64,000 nt of DNA from Solirubrobacteraceae bacterium (GTDB taxonomy: Bacteria; Actinomycetota; Thermoleophilia; Solirubrobacterales; Solirubrobacteraceae), in NCBI GenBank assembly GCA_023230855.1, contig JALNWQ010000011.1, positions 62,001 to 126,000 of the forward strand, read 5' to 3'. Shown piece after piece: positions 41,907 through 50,443 of the stretch (the first letter of the stretch is position 1; every line of letters begins with the position of its first letter). The notes beneath the pieces are model-generated. The model was not told the origin of the DNA. It saw nothing but the letters and a program-made list of their open reading frames with translations, and searched no databases. The position numbers were made by a program, and so were the translations under genes.

Positions 41907-42536
41907 ATGACGTCGCTGACCCGCAGCTCGGGGGTGAACCGCACCGCCCGCCGCCAGGAGGCGCACGACAAGCTCTCGACCGCGCTCGAGTCCGCGCTGC
42001 GCGCGGGCACCCCGTTCACCCGGATCACCGTCGACGAGCTCATCGAGCAGTCCGGCGTCCCGCGATCGACGTTCTACCTGTACTACGCGGACAAGTCGCA
42101 CCTGCTCCGCGCGGTCTCGAGCGGACTGAGCTCCGCGTACCTCGAGGCCTGCGAGGACTGGTGGCACCTGCCGCCCGACGGCACGCGCGAGGACCTGCGC
42201 CGCGCGTTCGACCGGATGCTCGAGTCGTACCTCCCCCACCAGCACCTGCTCGCGGCGGTCATCGAGACGAGCAGCTACGACCACGAGGTGTCCGCCGACT
42301 ACCGGTCGCTGCTGGAGCTCCACTTCGACGAGGTCGCCGAGCACATCCGGCGCGGCCAGGCGGACGGGTCGGTCGCCGCCCACGTCGACGCCGACCACGC
42401 CGCACGGTGGATCACCCACCTCGTCGAGCGCGGGCTCTACGAGTTCGCGGCCGACGCCGCCGACGACGAGCGCGAGCGGTACCTCACCGCGTGGACCGAC
42501 ATCGTATGGAACGCCCTCTACGCGGCCGCCCGATGA
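41907..42536 (+). CDS. TetR-family regulator 1
   Basis: 209 aa. The helix-turn-helix is FTRITVDELIEQSGVPRSTFYLYYADKSHLLRAV (about residues 37-70). The C-terminal ligand domain is unassigned. Its stop overlaps the start of a second TetR gene of the same length (ATGA), and the two are paralogues (both end IVWNALYA/LVWDTLYA). It probably represses its own promoter and others that carry the nearby operator motif. Confidence 0.92.
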   Translation: MTSLTRSSGVNRTARRQEAHDKLSTALESALRAGTPFTRITVDELIEQSGVPRSTFYLYYADKSHLLRAVSSGLSSAYLEACEDWWHLPPDGTREDLRRAFDRMLESYLPHQHLLAAVIETSSYDHEVSADYRSLLELHFDEVAEHIRRGQADGSVAAHVDADHAARWITHLVERGLYEFAADAADDERERYLTAWTDIVWNALYAAAR

Positions 42537-43162
42537 GCACCACCGACCGCCCCGTCCCCGCCGCCGGCACCAAGCGCTCGCGGACCCGTCGCGGGGTGCT
42601 CGACGCCGTCGACCGACTGCTGGCGGAGGGCAACAGCTACACCGAGCTGAGCGTCGCCCGGATCATCGCCGAGTCGGGGATCTCGCGGTCCACGTTCTAC
42701 ACGTACTTCTCCGACAAGGGCGCCCTCCTGCGGTCCGCGGTGGACGACCTGGGACCCGAGGTGAACGCCGCCGGCCAGGCGTGGCAGGACGTCGACGCGA
42801 CGATCGACCGGGACGGCCTGCGGGCCATCCTCGGGAACGTCATCCGGACCTACCAGCCGCACGCGCGGATGATGGCCGAGGTGTACGCCGCCGGGAGCCA
42901 CGACCCGCTCGTGCGCGAGAAGGTCGACGAGCTCATGGGTCACAGCATCCGGGGGCTGCGCCGTCACATCGAGCGCGGTCAGCGGGCCGGCTTCGTCGAC
43001 CGGCGGCTGTTGCCGCTCGAGACCGCGACCTGGTTGGTGTGGATGTTCGAGCGCACCCAGCACCAGGACCTGGCCCACGCGGACGACGCCGAGATCGACG
43101 CGATGATCGACGCGTTGACCGACCTGGTGTGGGACACGTTGTACGCGCCGGCGCGTCGGTGA
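42533..43162 (+). CDS. TetR-family regulator 2
   Basis: 209 aa. The helix-turn-helix is YTELSVARIIAESGISRSTFYTYFSDKGALLRSA (about residues 36-69). It resembles regulator 1 across its length, suggesting tandem duplication; the pair may form a heterodimer or respond to two ligands. A strong hairpin follows its stop. Confidence 0.92.
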   Translation: MSTTDRPVPAAGTKRSRTRRGVLDAVDRLLAEGNSYTELSVARIIAESGISRSTFYTYFSDKGALLRSAVDDLGPEVNAAGQAWQDVDATIDRDGLRAILGNVIRTYQPHARMMAEVYAAGSHDPLVREKVDELMGHSIRGLRRHIERGQRAGFVDRRLLPLETATWLVWMFERTQHQDLAHADDAEIDAMIDALTDLVWDTLYAPARR

Positions 43163-43169
43163 CGCCGTG

Positions 43170-43199
43170 GACCCGCCGGGCGCGAGGGCCCGGCGGGTC
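43170..43199. terminator. GC hairpin between tetR2 and the convergent MpaB gene
   Basis: GACCCGCCGGGC (43170-43181) and GCCCGGCGGGTC (43188-43199) form a perfect 12-bp stem with a 6-nt loop, 8 nt after the tetR2 stop. There is no U-run, as is usual for GC-rich actinobacteria. It could act in both directions. Confidence 0.6.
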
Positions 43200-43289
43200 G
43201 AGCTCGCCCGGGCGGGCGGGCGGAGGGGGTACCCGGGCGAAGGAGGCGCCCGGCCGGCGGAGGGCCCCCGGGCGAAGCGGAGTGGGCGC

Positions 43290-44609
43290 CTAGGCGGCGA
43301 CCTGCTGCAGGTCCTTCGCGACCTTGCCCTTGTTCGCCGCGACGTCCTTGGTGAGCGTCTCGGGGTTGGCCAGGTCCTTCGTGTCGGTGACGCCCGGCTG
43401 GTTGATCGCCGTGTTGAACATGTCGATCGTCTTCATCGTCGCGCGACGGTCGCCCTCGAGCGTCGCCCGGGGACGGGTGATCCGCTCCTTCAACGAGATC
43501 AACGGGCGGACCGTCGGCAGGATGTGGCGCCACGGGGTCTGCTCGACCCCGAGCTGCTCGACGATGTAGTCGGGCTGCCACGCGGCGACCATGCCGTAGG
43601 CGAGCTTGCGCCGCCGCTCGGTGGTCATGAACTTCGCGACCGGCGCCGGCAGGATCTCGACGTCGCCCGGGGGCTTCTCGGTGCTGAAGTCGATGATCGA
43701 GTGGATGACGTCGCGGCAGTAGTCGTCGGCGGGACGCTCGATGAGCCGGTGCACCTTGGACTTCAGCCGCGCGTCGTCGACGCCGACGTGGAGGATCTCG
43801 GGATCGACGCCCATGACCCAGCCGATGTAGCGGGTGAGCGCGAAGATGTCCTCCTCCTCCTGGTCGGAGATGTGGATGCCCGACGCGCGGAGCGAGTCGA
43901 CGAAGACGACGCCGAACTGGCCGGCCTGGGTGTTCATCGAGTCGAGGTTGTTGATCGGCACGCCCCAGCCGGGCCAGTCCCAGTGCTCGGAGTGGCTCAG
44001 CGTGTTGCGGACCGCCGCGTGGATCATCCGCACCTTGGCGGTGAGCCGGAAGCCCTCGCCGTCGCGCAGCATCGCGCCCGGGGTGTGGGCGGCGACGACC
44101 CAGCGGAAGCTCTCGACCATCCGGGGGCCGGCGAGCTTGGGGTCGCTCAGCCGGCCGCTGAAGAGCACCGGCCGGGTCGAGCTGTACATCGAGAACCCGG
44201 CGCCGATGACCGAGTACGAGATCGCCATCGGCGCGAGGCTGCCCGCGCGCCAGTAGGCGATGGCGCCCCGCTCGATCTGGTCGAAGTCGACCCAGTCGGG
44301 GATCTCGTCCAGGCGGTCGAACAGGGCGGCCATCGCGGGCGACGGGTCGTCGACGCTGTCGATGCCGTGCTCGAGCGCCTGCTCGTACAGGCGCCAGTTG
44401 GCGTTCTTCGACTTGTCGCGGAAGTCGAGGAACGCGGCGTACGCCAGATCGTCGCCGCGGAGGGCGTGATCGGTGAGCTTGTAGACGAGGTCCGTGCCGA
44501 AGCGGCGGATCGCCTCGTCGAGATTGACGATGCGGCCCAGCTCGTGCCCGGCCGGCACGCCGGCGGGCACGTCGAGGGCCGGAGGACGTTCGGTGACCGT
44601 GGGGCTCAT
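43290..44609 (-). CDS. MpaB/Lcp-family (DUF2236) oxygenase
   Basis: 439 aa. The segment RMVESFRWVVAAHTPGAMLRDGEGFRLTAKVRMIHAAVR (about residues 165-203) matches the ER-bound oxygenase MpaB and rubber oxygenase Lcp family, in which Lys, Arg and His residues of this helix bind a b-type heme. The family cleaves or oxidises unsaturated terpenoid or polyisoprene chains. There is no signal peptide, so it acts inside the cell. It is expressed from a leaderless promoter with an adjacent operator-like motif. Confidence 0.8.
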   Translation of the reverse strand: MSPTVTERPPALDVPAGVPAGHELGRIVNLDEAIRRFGTDLVYKLTDHALRGDDLAYAAFLDFRDKSKNANWRLYEQALEHGIDSVDDPSPAMAALFDRLDEIPDWVDFDQIERGAIAYWRAGSLAPMAISYSVIGAGFSMYSSTRPVLFSGRLSDPKLAGPRMVESFRWVVAAHTPGAMLRDGEGFRLTAKVRMIHAAVRNTLSHSEHWDWPGWGVPINNLDSMNTQAGQFGVVFVDSLRASGIHISDQEEEDIFALTRYIGWVMGVDPEILHVGVDDARLKSKVHRLIERPADDYCRDVIHSIIDFSTEKPPGDVEILPAPVAKFMTTERRRKLAYGMVAAWQPDYIVEQLGVEQTPWRHILPTVRPLISLKERITRPRATLEGDRRATMKTIDMFNTAINQPGVTDTKDLANPETLTKDVAANKGKVAKDLQQVAA

Positions 44610-44615
44610 GGCCCG

Positions 44616-44674
44616 ACGCTACCGCGTCGGGCGCCACAGGTCAAACAAGTCGTTGGACGAGTTGTCCGGTTTTG
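44616..44674 (-). promoter_or_regulatory. Promoter of the MpaB gene with putative TetR operator, site 2
   Basis: On the minus strand the -35 is TTGACC (44644-44639), a 17-nt spacer follows, and the -10 is TAGCGT (44621-44616), 6 nt before the ATG. Immediately upstream lies AACCGGACAACTCGTCCAA. This block aligns with the minus-strand promoter at 49463-49520: same motif, same TGTTTGAC, same N17 and same TAGCGTCGG. Confidence 0.65.
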
Positions 44675-44750
44675 CGACGTGAGACGTCCACGGCGGCCCT
44701 CGGGGCACCGCGGATCGGCCGTGTCGCGCAGCTGTCGGTACCCACCGGCG

Positions 44751-44790
44751 GGCGAGACGAGCCGGCGGGCGGGACGAGCCGGCGGGCGCG
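44751..44790. repeat. Short tandem repeat upstream of the MpaB promoter
   Basis: A 17-bp unit GGGCGRGACGAGCCGGC occurs twice in tandem, with a degenerate third part nearby. It lies between the meaB stop and the MpaB promoter region. It has no coding value; slippage repeats of this kind are common in such GC-rich DNA. Confidence 0.4.
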
Positions 44791-44872
44791 GACGCCCGGA
44801 CCAGTGCCACGGTCGAGCGGCGAAGGCGGGTGGCGGGGACGAGCCGCCGGCGCGTGGCGACGCGCCGACCGC

Positions 44873-45901
44873 TCAGGAGCGCGCGTCGGGCGGCAGCGCC
44901 TCGTCGCCGAACCCGGCCCGCAGGACGCGGTCGGCGGCCTGCGGCACGGTCGTCGTCGCGTCGCGCACGGTGCGCTCGGCGTCGGCCAGCGCCTCGGCGA
45001 CGCCGGGGCGGGCGTGGAACGCGGTGAGGACCGCCTCCTCGACCTGGGCGTGCAACCACCGCTGCTGCTGACGGTCGCGGCGGCGGACGAGCTCGCCGGA
45101 CTCCTCCATGTGCGCCCGGTGGCCCTGGATCGCCTGCCACGTCTCGGCGATCCCGGTGCCCTCGGTCGCGCTGGCGATGAGCACCTGGGTCTTCCACCCG
45201 GGGGTGGCGTCGGGCAGCAGCCGCAGCGCGTGACGGTAGTCGCGGGCCGCGTGGCGGGCCAGCCGCAGTCGGTCGCCGTCGGCCTTGTTCACGACGATGA
45301 GGTCGGACACCTCGACGATGCCGCGCTTGATCCCCTGCAGCTCGTCGCCCGCGCCGGGGACGAGGAGCAGGCAGACGCAGTCGACGAGCTCGGCGAGCTC
45401 CGCCTCCGACTGGCCGACGCCGACCGACTCGACGATGACGACGTCGAACCCGGCCGCCTCGCACAGGACCATCGCCTCGCGCGTGCGGCGCGCGACGCCG
45501 CCGAGCACCCCCGCCGACGGCGACGGCCGGATGAACGCGTCGTCCAGGACGCTCAGCCGCTGCATCCGGGTCTTGTCGCCGAGGATGCTGCCGCCCTGCC
45601 GCGTCGACGACGGGTCGACGGCGAGCACGGCGACCTTGTGGCCCTGCTCGACGAGCCACACGCCGAGCGCCTCGATCGTCGTCGACTTGCCGGCGCCCGG
45701 CACGCCGGTCAGGCCGATCCGGCGCGCCGGCGACGGTCCGTCGCCCGGTCCGGGCAGCAGGCGGGCGATGAGCTCCTGCGCGCGCTCGCGGTCGTCCGCG
45801 CGGCGGCTCTCGGCGAGCGTGATCGCGCGGGCGAGGATCCCCCGGTCCCCGGCGCGCAGGCCGGCTTCGAGGTCGTCGATCGAGAGGCGGTGACGGGCCA
45901 T
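44873..45901 (-). CDS. meaB: Methylmalonyl-CoA mutase-associated GTPase
   Basis: 342 aa from ATG 45901 (an upstream start at 45928 adds nine residues without merit). MeaB protects methylmalonyl-CoA mutase and gates cofactor loading. Motifs: Walker A GVPGAGKST at residues 66-74, VLAVDPSSTRQGGSILGDKTRM near 95, VIVESVGVGQSE near 150 and VVNKADGD near 195. The mutase genes are about 7 kb away in the same orientation, and cofactor synthesis genes are also in the window. Confidence 0.94.
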   Translation of the reverse strand: MARHRLSIDDLEAGLRAGDRGILARAITLAESRRADDRERAQELIARLLPGPGDGPSPARRIGLTGVPGAGKSTTIEALGVWLVEQGHKVAVLAVDPSSTRQGGSILGDKTRMQRLSVLDDAFIRPSPSAGVLGGVARRTREAMVLCEAAGFDVVIVESVGVGQSEAELAELVDCVCLLLVPGAGDELQGIKRGIVEVSDLIVVNKADGDRLRLARHAARDYRHALRLLPDATPGWKTQVLIASATEGTGIAETWQAIQGHRAHMEESGELVRRRDRQQQRWLHAQVEEAVLTAFHARPGVAEALADAERTVRDATTTVPQAADRVLRAGFGDEALPPDARS

Positions 45902-46025
45902 GGTCGCGAGGGACGGACCGTATCCCACCCCCGCGACCGGACGCGGCCGCCCGTCCGCGCGGGCCCGTCCGCCCCCGACCGCCGACGGACGCCGCCCGGG
46001 TGCGCCGCGCCCGCGCGCTCGGGGC

Positions 46026-47432
46026 TCAGCCCATCATCCGCCGCATGATCCGCGACGCGATCGGGCCGTACGGCGGGTAGGCCATCGACGGGTCGGGCTT
46101 CGTCGGCTTGTGGAGCACCGCCTTGCGGTGACTGAACGTGTCGAACCCGTGCCGGCCGTGGTAGGCGCCCATGCCGGACGTGCCGACCCCGCCGAACGGC
46201 AGCTCGGGGACGAGCAGCTGGTACAGCAGGTGGTTGATCCCCACCGACCCGGACGACGTCGAGCCGGTGACGACGTCGACGACGTCCTGCGACTCGGTGA
46301 AGACGTAGAGCGCCAGCGGCTTGGGGCGGTCGTTGACGAACGCGATCGCGTCGGCGACCGACGGGACCGACAGGACCGGCAGGATCGGCCCGAAGATCTC
46401 CTCGGTCATGAGGTCGGACCCCGGGTCCGGGTCGGTGATGACCGTCGGGGTCACCTGCTTGCCGGCGCCGTCGACGCGGCCACCGCAGGCGACGGCGCCC
46501 CCGTGACCGTCGAGCAACGCCGCGAGCCGCTCGGCGTGACCGGTGTTGATCACCCGCGACGGGTGGTCGCGACCGGTGCGCTCCACCTCGCGCAGCAGGC
46601 GCTCCATGAACGGCTCGCGGATCGCGTCCTCGACGAGCAGGTAGTCCGGGGCGATGCACGCCTGGCCGGCGTTCAGGGCGTTCGCCCACGCGATCCGGCG
46701 GGCGGCGACGTCGAGGTTCGCGTCGCGGGAGACGATCACCGGGCTCTTGCCGCCGAGCTCGAGGGTCACCGGGGTCAGGTGCTCCGCCGCGGCGCGCAGG
46801 ACGATCTTGCCGACCCGCTCGCTGCCGGTGAAGAAGATGTGGTCGAACCGCTCGGCGAGCAGCGCTCCGCTCACCGACGCGTCGCCCTCGACGACGGCGA
46901 TCGCGTCCGGGTCGACGTACCGGGGCAGGAGCTCGGCGAGCGCCGCGCTCGTCCGCGGGGTGAGCTCGGACGGCTTGACGACGACGGCGTTGCCGGCGGC
47001 GAGCGCGCTCACCAGCGGATGCAGCGTCAGCAGGACGGGGAAGTTCCACGGGCCGACGACGAGGACGACGCCCTTGGGCTCCGGCGCGGTCCACGCCTTG
47101 CCCGGCAGCTGCGCCATCGGCACCCGGACGCGCTGCGGCCGCACCCACTTCGCCAGCTGCTTGAGGGTGTGGCGCGCCTCCGCGCGGACGGGGGCGATGT
47201 CGCCCATGAACGTCGCCATCGCCTGGCGGCCCAGGTCGGCCTCGATCGCGGCGGCGAGGCGCGGCTCCTGCTCGTCGAGCAGGCGGGCGATGCCCTCGAT
47301 CTGCGTGCGCCGCCACGCGAGCGGACGGGTGCGACCGCCGGCGAAGGTCGCGCGGAGGCGCTCGACCTCGGCGGTGACGACGTCGCCCGGGGTGGACCCG
47401 GACGCGGTGACGGGGGCGGCGGTGGTGGACAT
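46026..47432 (-). CDS. Aldehyde dehydrogenase (class 3-like)
   Basis: 468 aa. NAD(P)-dependent oxidation of an aldehyde to an acid. VVGPWNFPVLLTLHPLVSALAAGN (about 125-148), FTGSERVGK (201-209), catalytic Glu225 in LELGGKSP and catalytic Cys259 in NAGQACIAPDYLL are intact, with EIFGPILPVL near 345. CGGAG lies upstream of the ATG. It follows the BVMO by 27 nt and probably uses aldehydes from that branch; the C-terminus (SRIMRRMMG) is basic, which may mean membrane association. Confidence 0.94.
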   Translation of the reverse strand: MSTTAAPVTASGSTPGDVVTAEVERLRATFAGGRTRPLAWRRTQIEGIARLLDEQEPRLAAAIEADLGRQAMATFMGDIAPVRAEARHTLKQLAKWVRPQRVRVPMAQLPGKAWTAPEPKGVVLVVGPWNFPVLLTLHPLVSALAAGNAVVVKPSELTPRTSAALAELLPRYVDPDAIAVVEGDASVSGALLAERFDHIFFTGSERVGKIVLRAAAEHLTPVTLELGGKSPVIVSRDANLDVAARRIAWANALNAGQACIAPDYLLVEDAIREPFMERLLREVERTGRDHPSRVINTGHAERLAALLDGHGGAVACGGRVDGAGKQVTPTVITDPDPGSDLMTEEIFGPILPVLSVPSVADAIAFVNDRPKPLALYVFTESQDVVDVVTGSTSSGSVGINHLLYQLLVPELPFGGVGTSGMGAYHGRHGFDTFSHRKAVLHKPTKPDPSMAYPPYGPIASRIMRRMMG

Positions 47433-47459
47433 CGGTGCTCCGGGGTCGGGTGGTCGGGG

Positions 47460-49385
47460 TCAGGCGGGGGTGGTGACGGGGCTCGCGCCGCGCTCGCGCA
47501 CCTCGTACGCGGCGAGGTCCGGCTCACGGGTGTGGCGCCAGTAGTCGAGGTACTTCCACGGGCTGTTGACGACGATCCGCCCGCGCGAGTTGCGGTAGTA
47601 CGTCGTCATCCCGGGATGGGTCCAGATCGTGCGGTCGAGCGCCGCGTCGAGCTCGGCGTTGTAGGCGTCGTGGGCCTCCTCGGTCACCTCGACGCTCTCG
47701 ATGCCGCCCTCGACCATGGCGGCGATGAGCTGCATGACGTAGCGCACCTGCAGCTCGACGCCGAGGACGACGGTGCCGCTGTGGCCGGTGTTCGTGTTGG
47801 GCCCGTAGAGGCAGAAGAAGTTCGGCAGGTCGCGGATTGCGATGCCGAGGTACGCGCGGGCGTCGTCCTCGCCCCACGTCTCGCGCAGGCGGGTACCCGA
47901 CCGCCCGACGATCTCCATCGGGCCGAGCACGCGCAGCGACTGGAACCCGGTGGCGAGGACGACGACGTCCGCCTCGTGCAACGTGCCGTCGGCGGTGCGC
48001 ACCCCGCCCGCCTCGACCCGCTCGATCGGGCCGGTCACCAGGTCGACGTCGTCCCGGCGGATCGTGCGGAACCAGCCGTTGTCCATGAGCAGCCGCTTGC
48101 CGTACACCGGGTACGTCGGCAGCGCGTCGTCGACGAGCTCGGGGTGCTCGCGCAGCTCGTGGCGGATGAACCTCTCGAGGAACCCGCGCAGCGCGTCGTT
48201 GCCCCGGTTGATCGCGCGGTCGGGGTGCGCGTACTCCGGGTCGATCTGCAGCAGCGGGTGCAGGCGGTCGCCCATCTTCCACATGAGCCGCAGCCGGTAC
48301 CACCCCAGGTAGTACGGCACGTGCTCCATGAGGAAGCGCACCTCGTCGGGCACCTCGCGGCCGTAGGTCGGGTACGGCACCGACCACTGCGGGGAGCGCT
48401 GGTGCACCGTCACCCGCTCGGCGACGCCGGCGAGCGCGGGCACGAGCTGCATCGCGCTGGCGCCGGTCCCGACGACCGCGACGCGCTTGCCGGTGACGTC
48501 GAGGCCCTCCGGCCACTCCGCCGTGTGGACGACCGGGCCGTCGAAGTCGTCGAGGCCGTCGATCGCGGGGATCGCGGGCCGGTTGAGCAGCCCGACGGCG
48601 CTGACGACGACCGGCGCCTCGACGACCTCCTCGTGGCCGTCGGCGACGACGTCGAGGACCCACAGCGAGCGCTCGTCGTCCCACCGCGCGGCGGTGACCT
48701 CGTGGCCGAAGCGGAAGTGGTCGAGCACGCCGTGCCGCTCGGCGACGCCGCGGTAGTACGCGTGCAGCTCCTCCTGCTTGGCGAAGTACTTCGACCACGA
48801 CGGCCGCTGCTCGAACGAGAACGCGTAGAGGTGGGTGGGCGAGTCGACGCCGCAGCCGGGGTAGGTGTTCTCGAACCACGTGCCGCCGACGTCGTGGTTC
48901 TTCTCGAGCACGACGTACGGGACGCCGGCGCGCTGCAGGTGGATCGCCTGGCACAGCCCGGACAGGCCGCCGCCGATGATCGCCACCCGCGGCGGCTCGA
49001 CCCCGTCGGGGGTCGGCACGTCGACCCACCGCTCGCGGATCCCGAGCTCCTCGCCGAGCAGCGGGGCGTAGTCGTCGCGCACCCGCTCGCCGCCGTACGA
49101 CGCGCTGAGCATCGCGGGGAGCCGGTCGACGTCCAGGTCGTCGCCGGCGCCGGACGGTAGGTCGACGAGGATCTCCAGCGCACGCGCGCGGATCTCGGCC
49201 TGCACCTCGGGGGCGAACCCGCCGTGGTCGTGGTCGTCCATCCCCTCGGGCGGGGTGGGGCGGTACGGGTCCTCGAGCCAGGTGGCGTCGCCGGTGACCT
49301 GCGCGAGGACGAGCAGCAGCGTCGGCAGGTTGGCGTGCTCCAGGGCCGTGGCCAGGCGGTCGCGGTCGATCTGGGGTCGGGACAT
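47460..49385 (-). CDS. Type I Baeyer-Villiger monooxygenase, HAPMO-like
   Basis: 641 aa from ATG 49385; GGTGAG lies just upstream, and GTG 49394 is an alternative. Baeyer-Villiger monooxygenases turn ketones into esters or lactones with FAD and NADPH. An N-terminal extension of about 130 residues (PTLLLVLAQVTGDATWLED, PYRPTPPEG), as in 4-hydroxyacetophenone monooxygenase, precedes the FAD loop IIGGGLSGLCQA (about 136-147). The BVMO fingerprint FDGPVVHTAEWPE and the NADP loop VAVVGTGASA follow. It is first in an operon with aldehyde dehydrogenase. Confidence 0.92.
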   Translation of the reverse strand: MSRPQIDRDRLATALEHANLPTLLLVLAQVTGDATWLEDPYRPTPPEGMDDHDHGGFAPEVQAEIRARALEILVDLPSGAGDDLDVDRLPAMLSASYGGERVRDDYAPLLGEELGIRERWVDVPTPDGVEPPRVAIIGGGLSGLCQAIHLQRAGVPYVVLEKNHDVGGTWFENTYPGCGVDSPTHLYAFSFEQRPSWSKYFAKQEELHAYYRGVAERHGVLDHFRFGHEVTAARWDDERSLWVLDVVADGHEEVVEAPVVVSAVGLLNRPAIPAIDGLDDFDGPVVHTAEWPEGLDVTGKRVAVVGTGASAMQLVPALAGVAERVTVHQRSPQWSVPYPTYGREVPDEVRFLMEHVPYYLGWYRLRLMWKMGDRLHPLLQIDPEYAHPDRAINRGNDALRGFLERFIRHELREHPELVDDALPTYPVYGKRLLMDNGWFRTIRRDDVDLVTGPIERVEAGGVRTADGTLHEADVVVLATGFQSLRVLGPMEIVGRSGTRLRETWGEDDARAYLGIAIRDLPNFFCLYGPNTNTGHSGTVVLGVELQVRYVMQLIAAMVEGGIESVEVTEEAHDAYNAELDAALDRTIWTHPGMTTYYRNSRGRIVVNSPWKYLDYWRHTREPDLAAYEVRERGASPVTTPA

Positions 49386-49462
49386 CGGGCTCACCAGGTG
49401 GTCGGGTGGTGACGGGGCGCGCGCGGGCCGGTCCGGCCGTGCGATCCCCCGTCGGTCCTCCG

Positions 49463-49528
49463 ACGCTAGCCCGCCGGACGCGCCCTGTCAAACATCGAGT
49501 TGGACGAACTGTTCGGTTCCTGTAGCTT
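49463..49528. promoter_or_regulatory. Divergent promoters of the BVMO and SDR genes with putative TetR operator, site 3
   Basis: Minus strand: -35 TTGACA (49491-49486), 17 nt, -10 TAGCGT (49468-49463). Plus strand: -35 TTGGAC (49500-49505), 17 nt, -10 TAGCTT (49523-49528), 6 nt before the SDR ATG. The operator-like string AACCGAACAGTTCGTCCAA (minus strand) lies between the two promoters, covering the plus -35 and containing CGAAC-A-GTTCG. A bound repressor would block both directions. Confidence 0.7.
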
Positions 49529-49534
49529 GGCGGC

Positions 49535-50329
49535 ATGACGGAGCCATCGGCGCGGCCCCCGGGCCCGGCGCACCCCTTCGACCTCACCGGCCGCGTGGCG
49601 GTCGTCACCGGCGGCAACAACGGCATCGGCCTGGGCCTCGCCCGCGGCCTGGTCCGCGCCGGGGCGCACGTCCACGTGTGGGGCACGAGCGCGGAGCGGA
49701 ACGAGCGGGCGGTCGCCGAGCTCGCCCCGCTCGGCGCGGTGGAGTCGGCGGTCGTCGACGTCGCCGACGAGGCCCGGGTCGTCGCGGCGATGGACGACGT
49801 CGCGTCACGCCACGGGCGCCTGGACGCGTGCTTCGCCAACGCCGGGATCGCCCTGCCGCGGATCCCGCTGCACGACACGACGCTCGAGCAGCTGCGCCGG
49901 GTGCAGGCGATCAACGTCGACGGCGTGTTCCTCACCCTGCGCGAGGCGGCCCGGCACATGGTGGCGGCCGGCCACGGCGGCAGCCTCGTGGCCACGTCGA
50001 GCCTGGCGGTGCTCATGGGGCAGTCCGGCGGCTACCCGTACGCCGCGTCCAAGGGGGCGCTCGGTCCGATGGTGCAGGCGCTGGCGGTCGAGCTGGCCCG
50101 CCACGGCATCCGCGCCAACACGCTGCTGCCGGGGTGGACCGAGAGCGCGATGCTCGACGTGCCGTTGCAGGACGACCGGTTCGTCGACGCGGTGCTGCCC
50201 CGCATCCCCGTCCGCCGCTGGGGCACCGGCGCGGACTTCGAGGGGATCGCGGTGTACCTCGCCGGCGACGCGTCGGCGTACCACACCGGTGACGCCATCC
50301 GGATCGACGGCGGCTATGCCGTCTATTGA
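49535..50329 (+). CDS. Short-chain dehydrogenase/reductase
   Basis: 264 aa. The NAD(P) loop is VVTGGNNGIGLGLA (residues 23-36), with NAG in FANAGIAL near 106, catalytic Ser in VATSSLAVL near 153 and YAASKGAL near 168. C-terminal GDAIRIDGGYAVY is typical of the classical SDR group. It probably oxidises an alcohol to the ketone that the divergently encoded BVMO uses, an inference from the shared promoter. The start has no Shine-Dalgarno sequence and looks leaderless. Confidence 0.93.
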   Translation: MTEPSARPPGPAHPFDLTGRVAVVTGGNNGIGLGLARGLVRAGAHVHVWGTSAERNERAVAELAPLGAVESAVVDVADEARVVAAMDDVASRHGRLDACFANAGIALPRIPLHDTTLEQLRRVQAINVDGVFLTLREAARHMVAAGHGGSLVATSSLAVLMGQSGGYPYAASKGALGPMVQALAVELARHGIRANTLLPGWTESAMLDVPLQDDRFVDAVLPRIPVRRWGTGADFEGIAVYLAGDASAYHTGDAIRIDGGYAVY

Positions 50330-50337
50330 TCCCCGGC

Positions 50338-50376
50338 CGGCCGACCGCGGGCACCGCGGCGGTGACCGGTCGGCCG
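50338..50376. terminator. Inverted repeat after the SDR gene
   Basis: CGGCCGACCG (50338-50347) and CGGTCGGCCG (50367-50376) form a perfect 10-bp stem around a 19-nt GC-rich loop, 8 nt after the SDR stop. It may end or attenuate transcription before the acyl-CoA dehydrogenase pair. There is no U-run. Confidence 0.45.
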
Positions 50377-50443
50377 ATCACCGCGGTCACCACGACGACC
50401 GGCCGACGACCGACGGGGCCACAGCGCCCGGAGAGGACGCACG

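Noticed and set aside
43163..43289. GC-rich CCCGGGCGAAG-like repeats considered as a CRISPR or REP array
   Set aside because: Repeats are short, irregular and without spacers; only the 12-bp hairpin at 43170-43199 is convincing.
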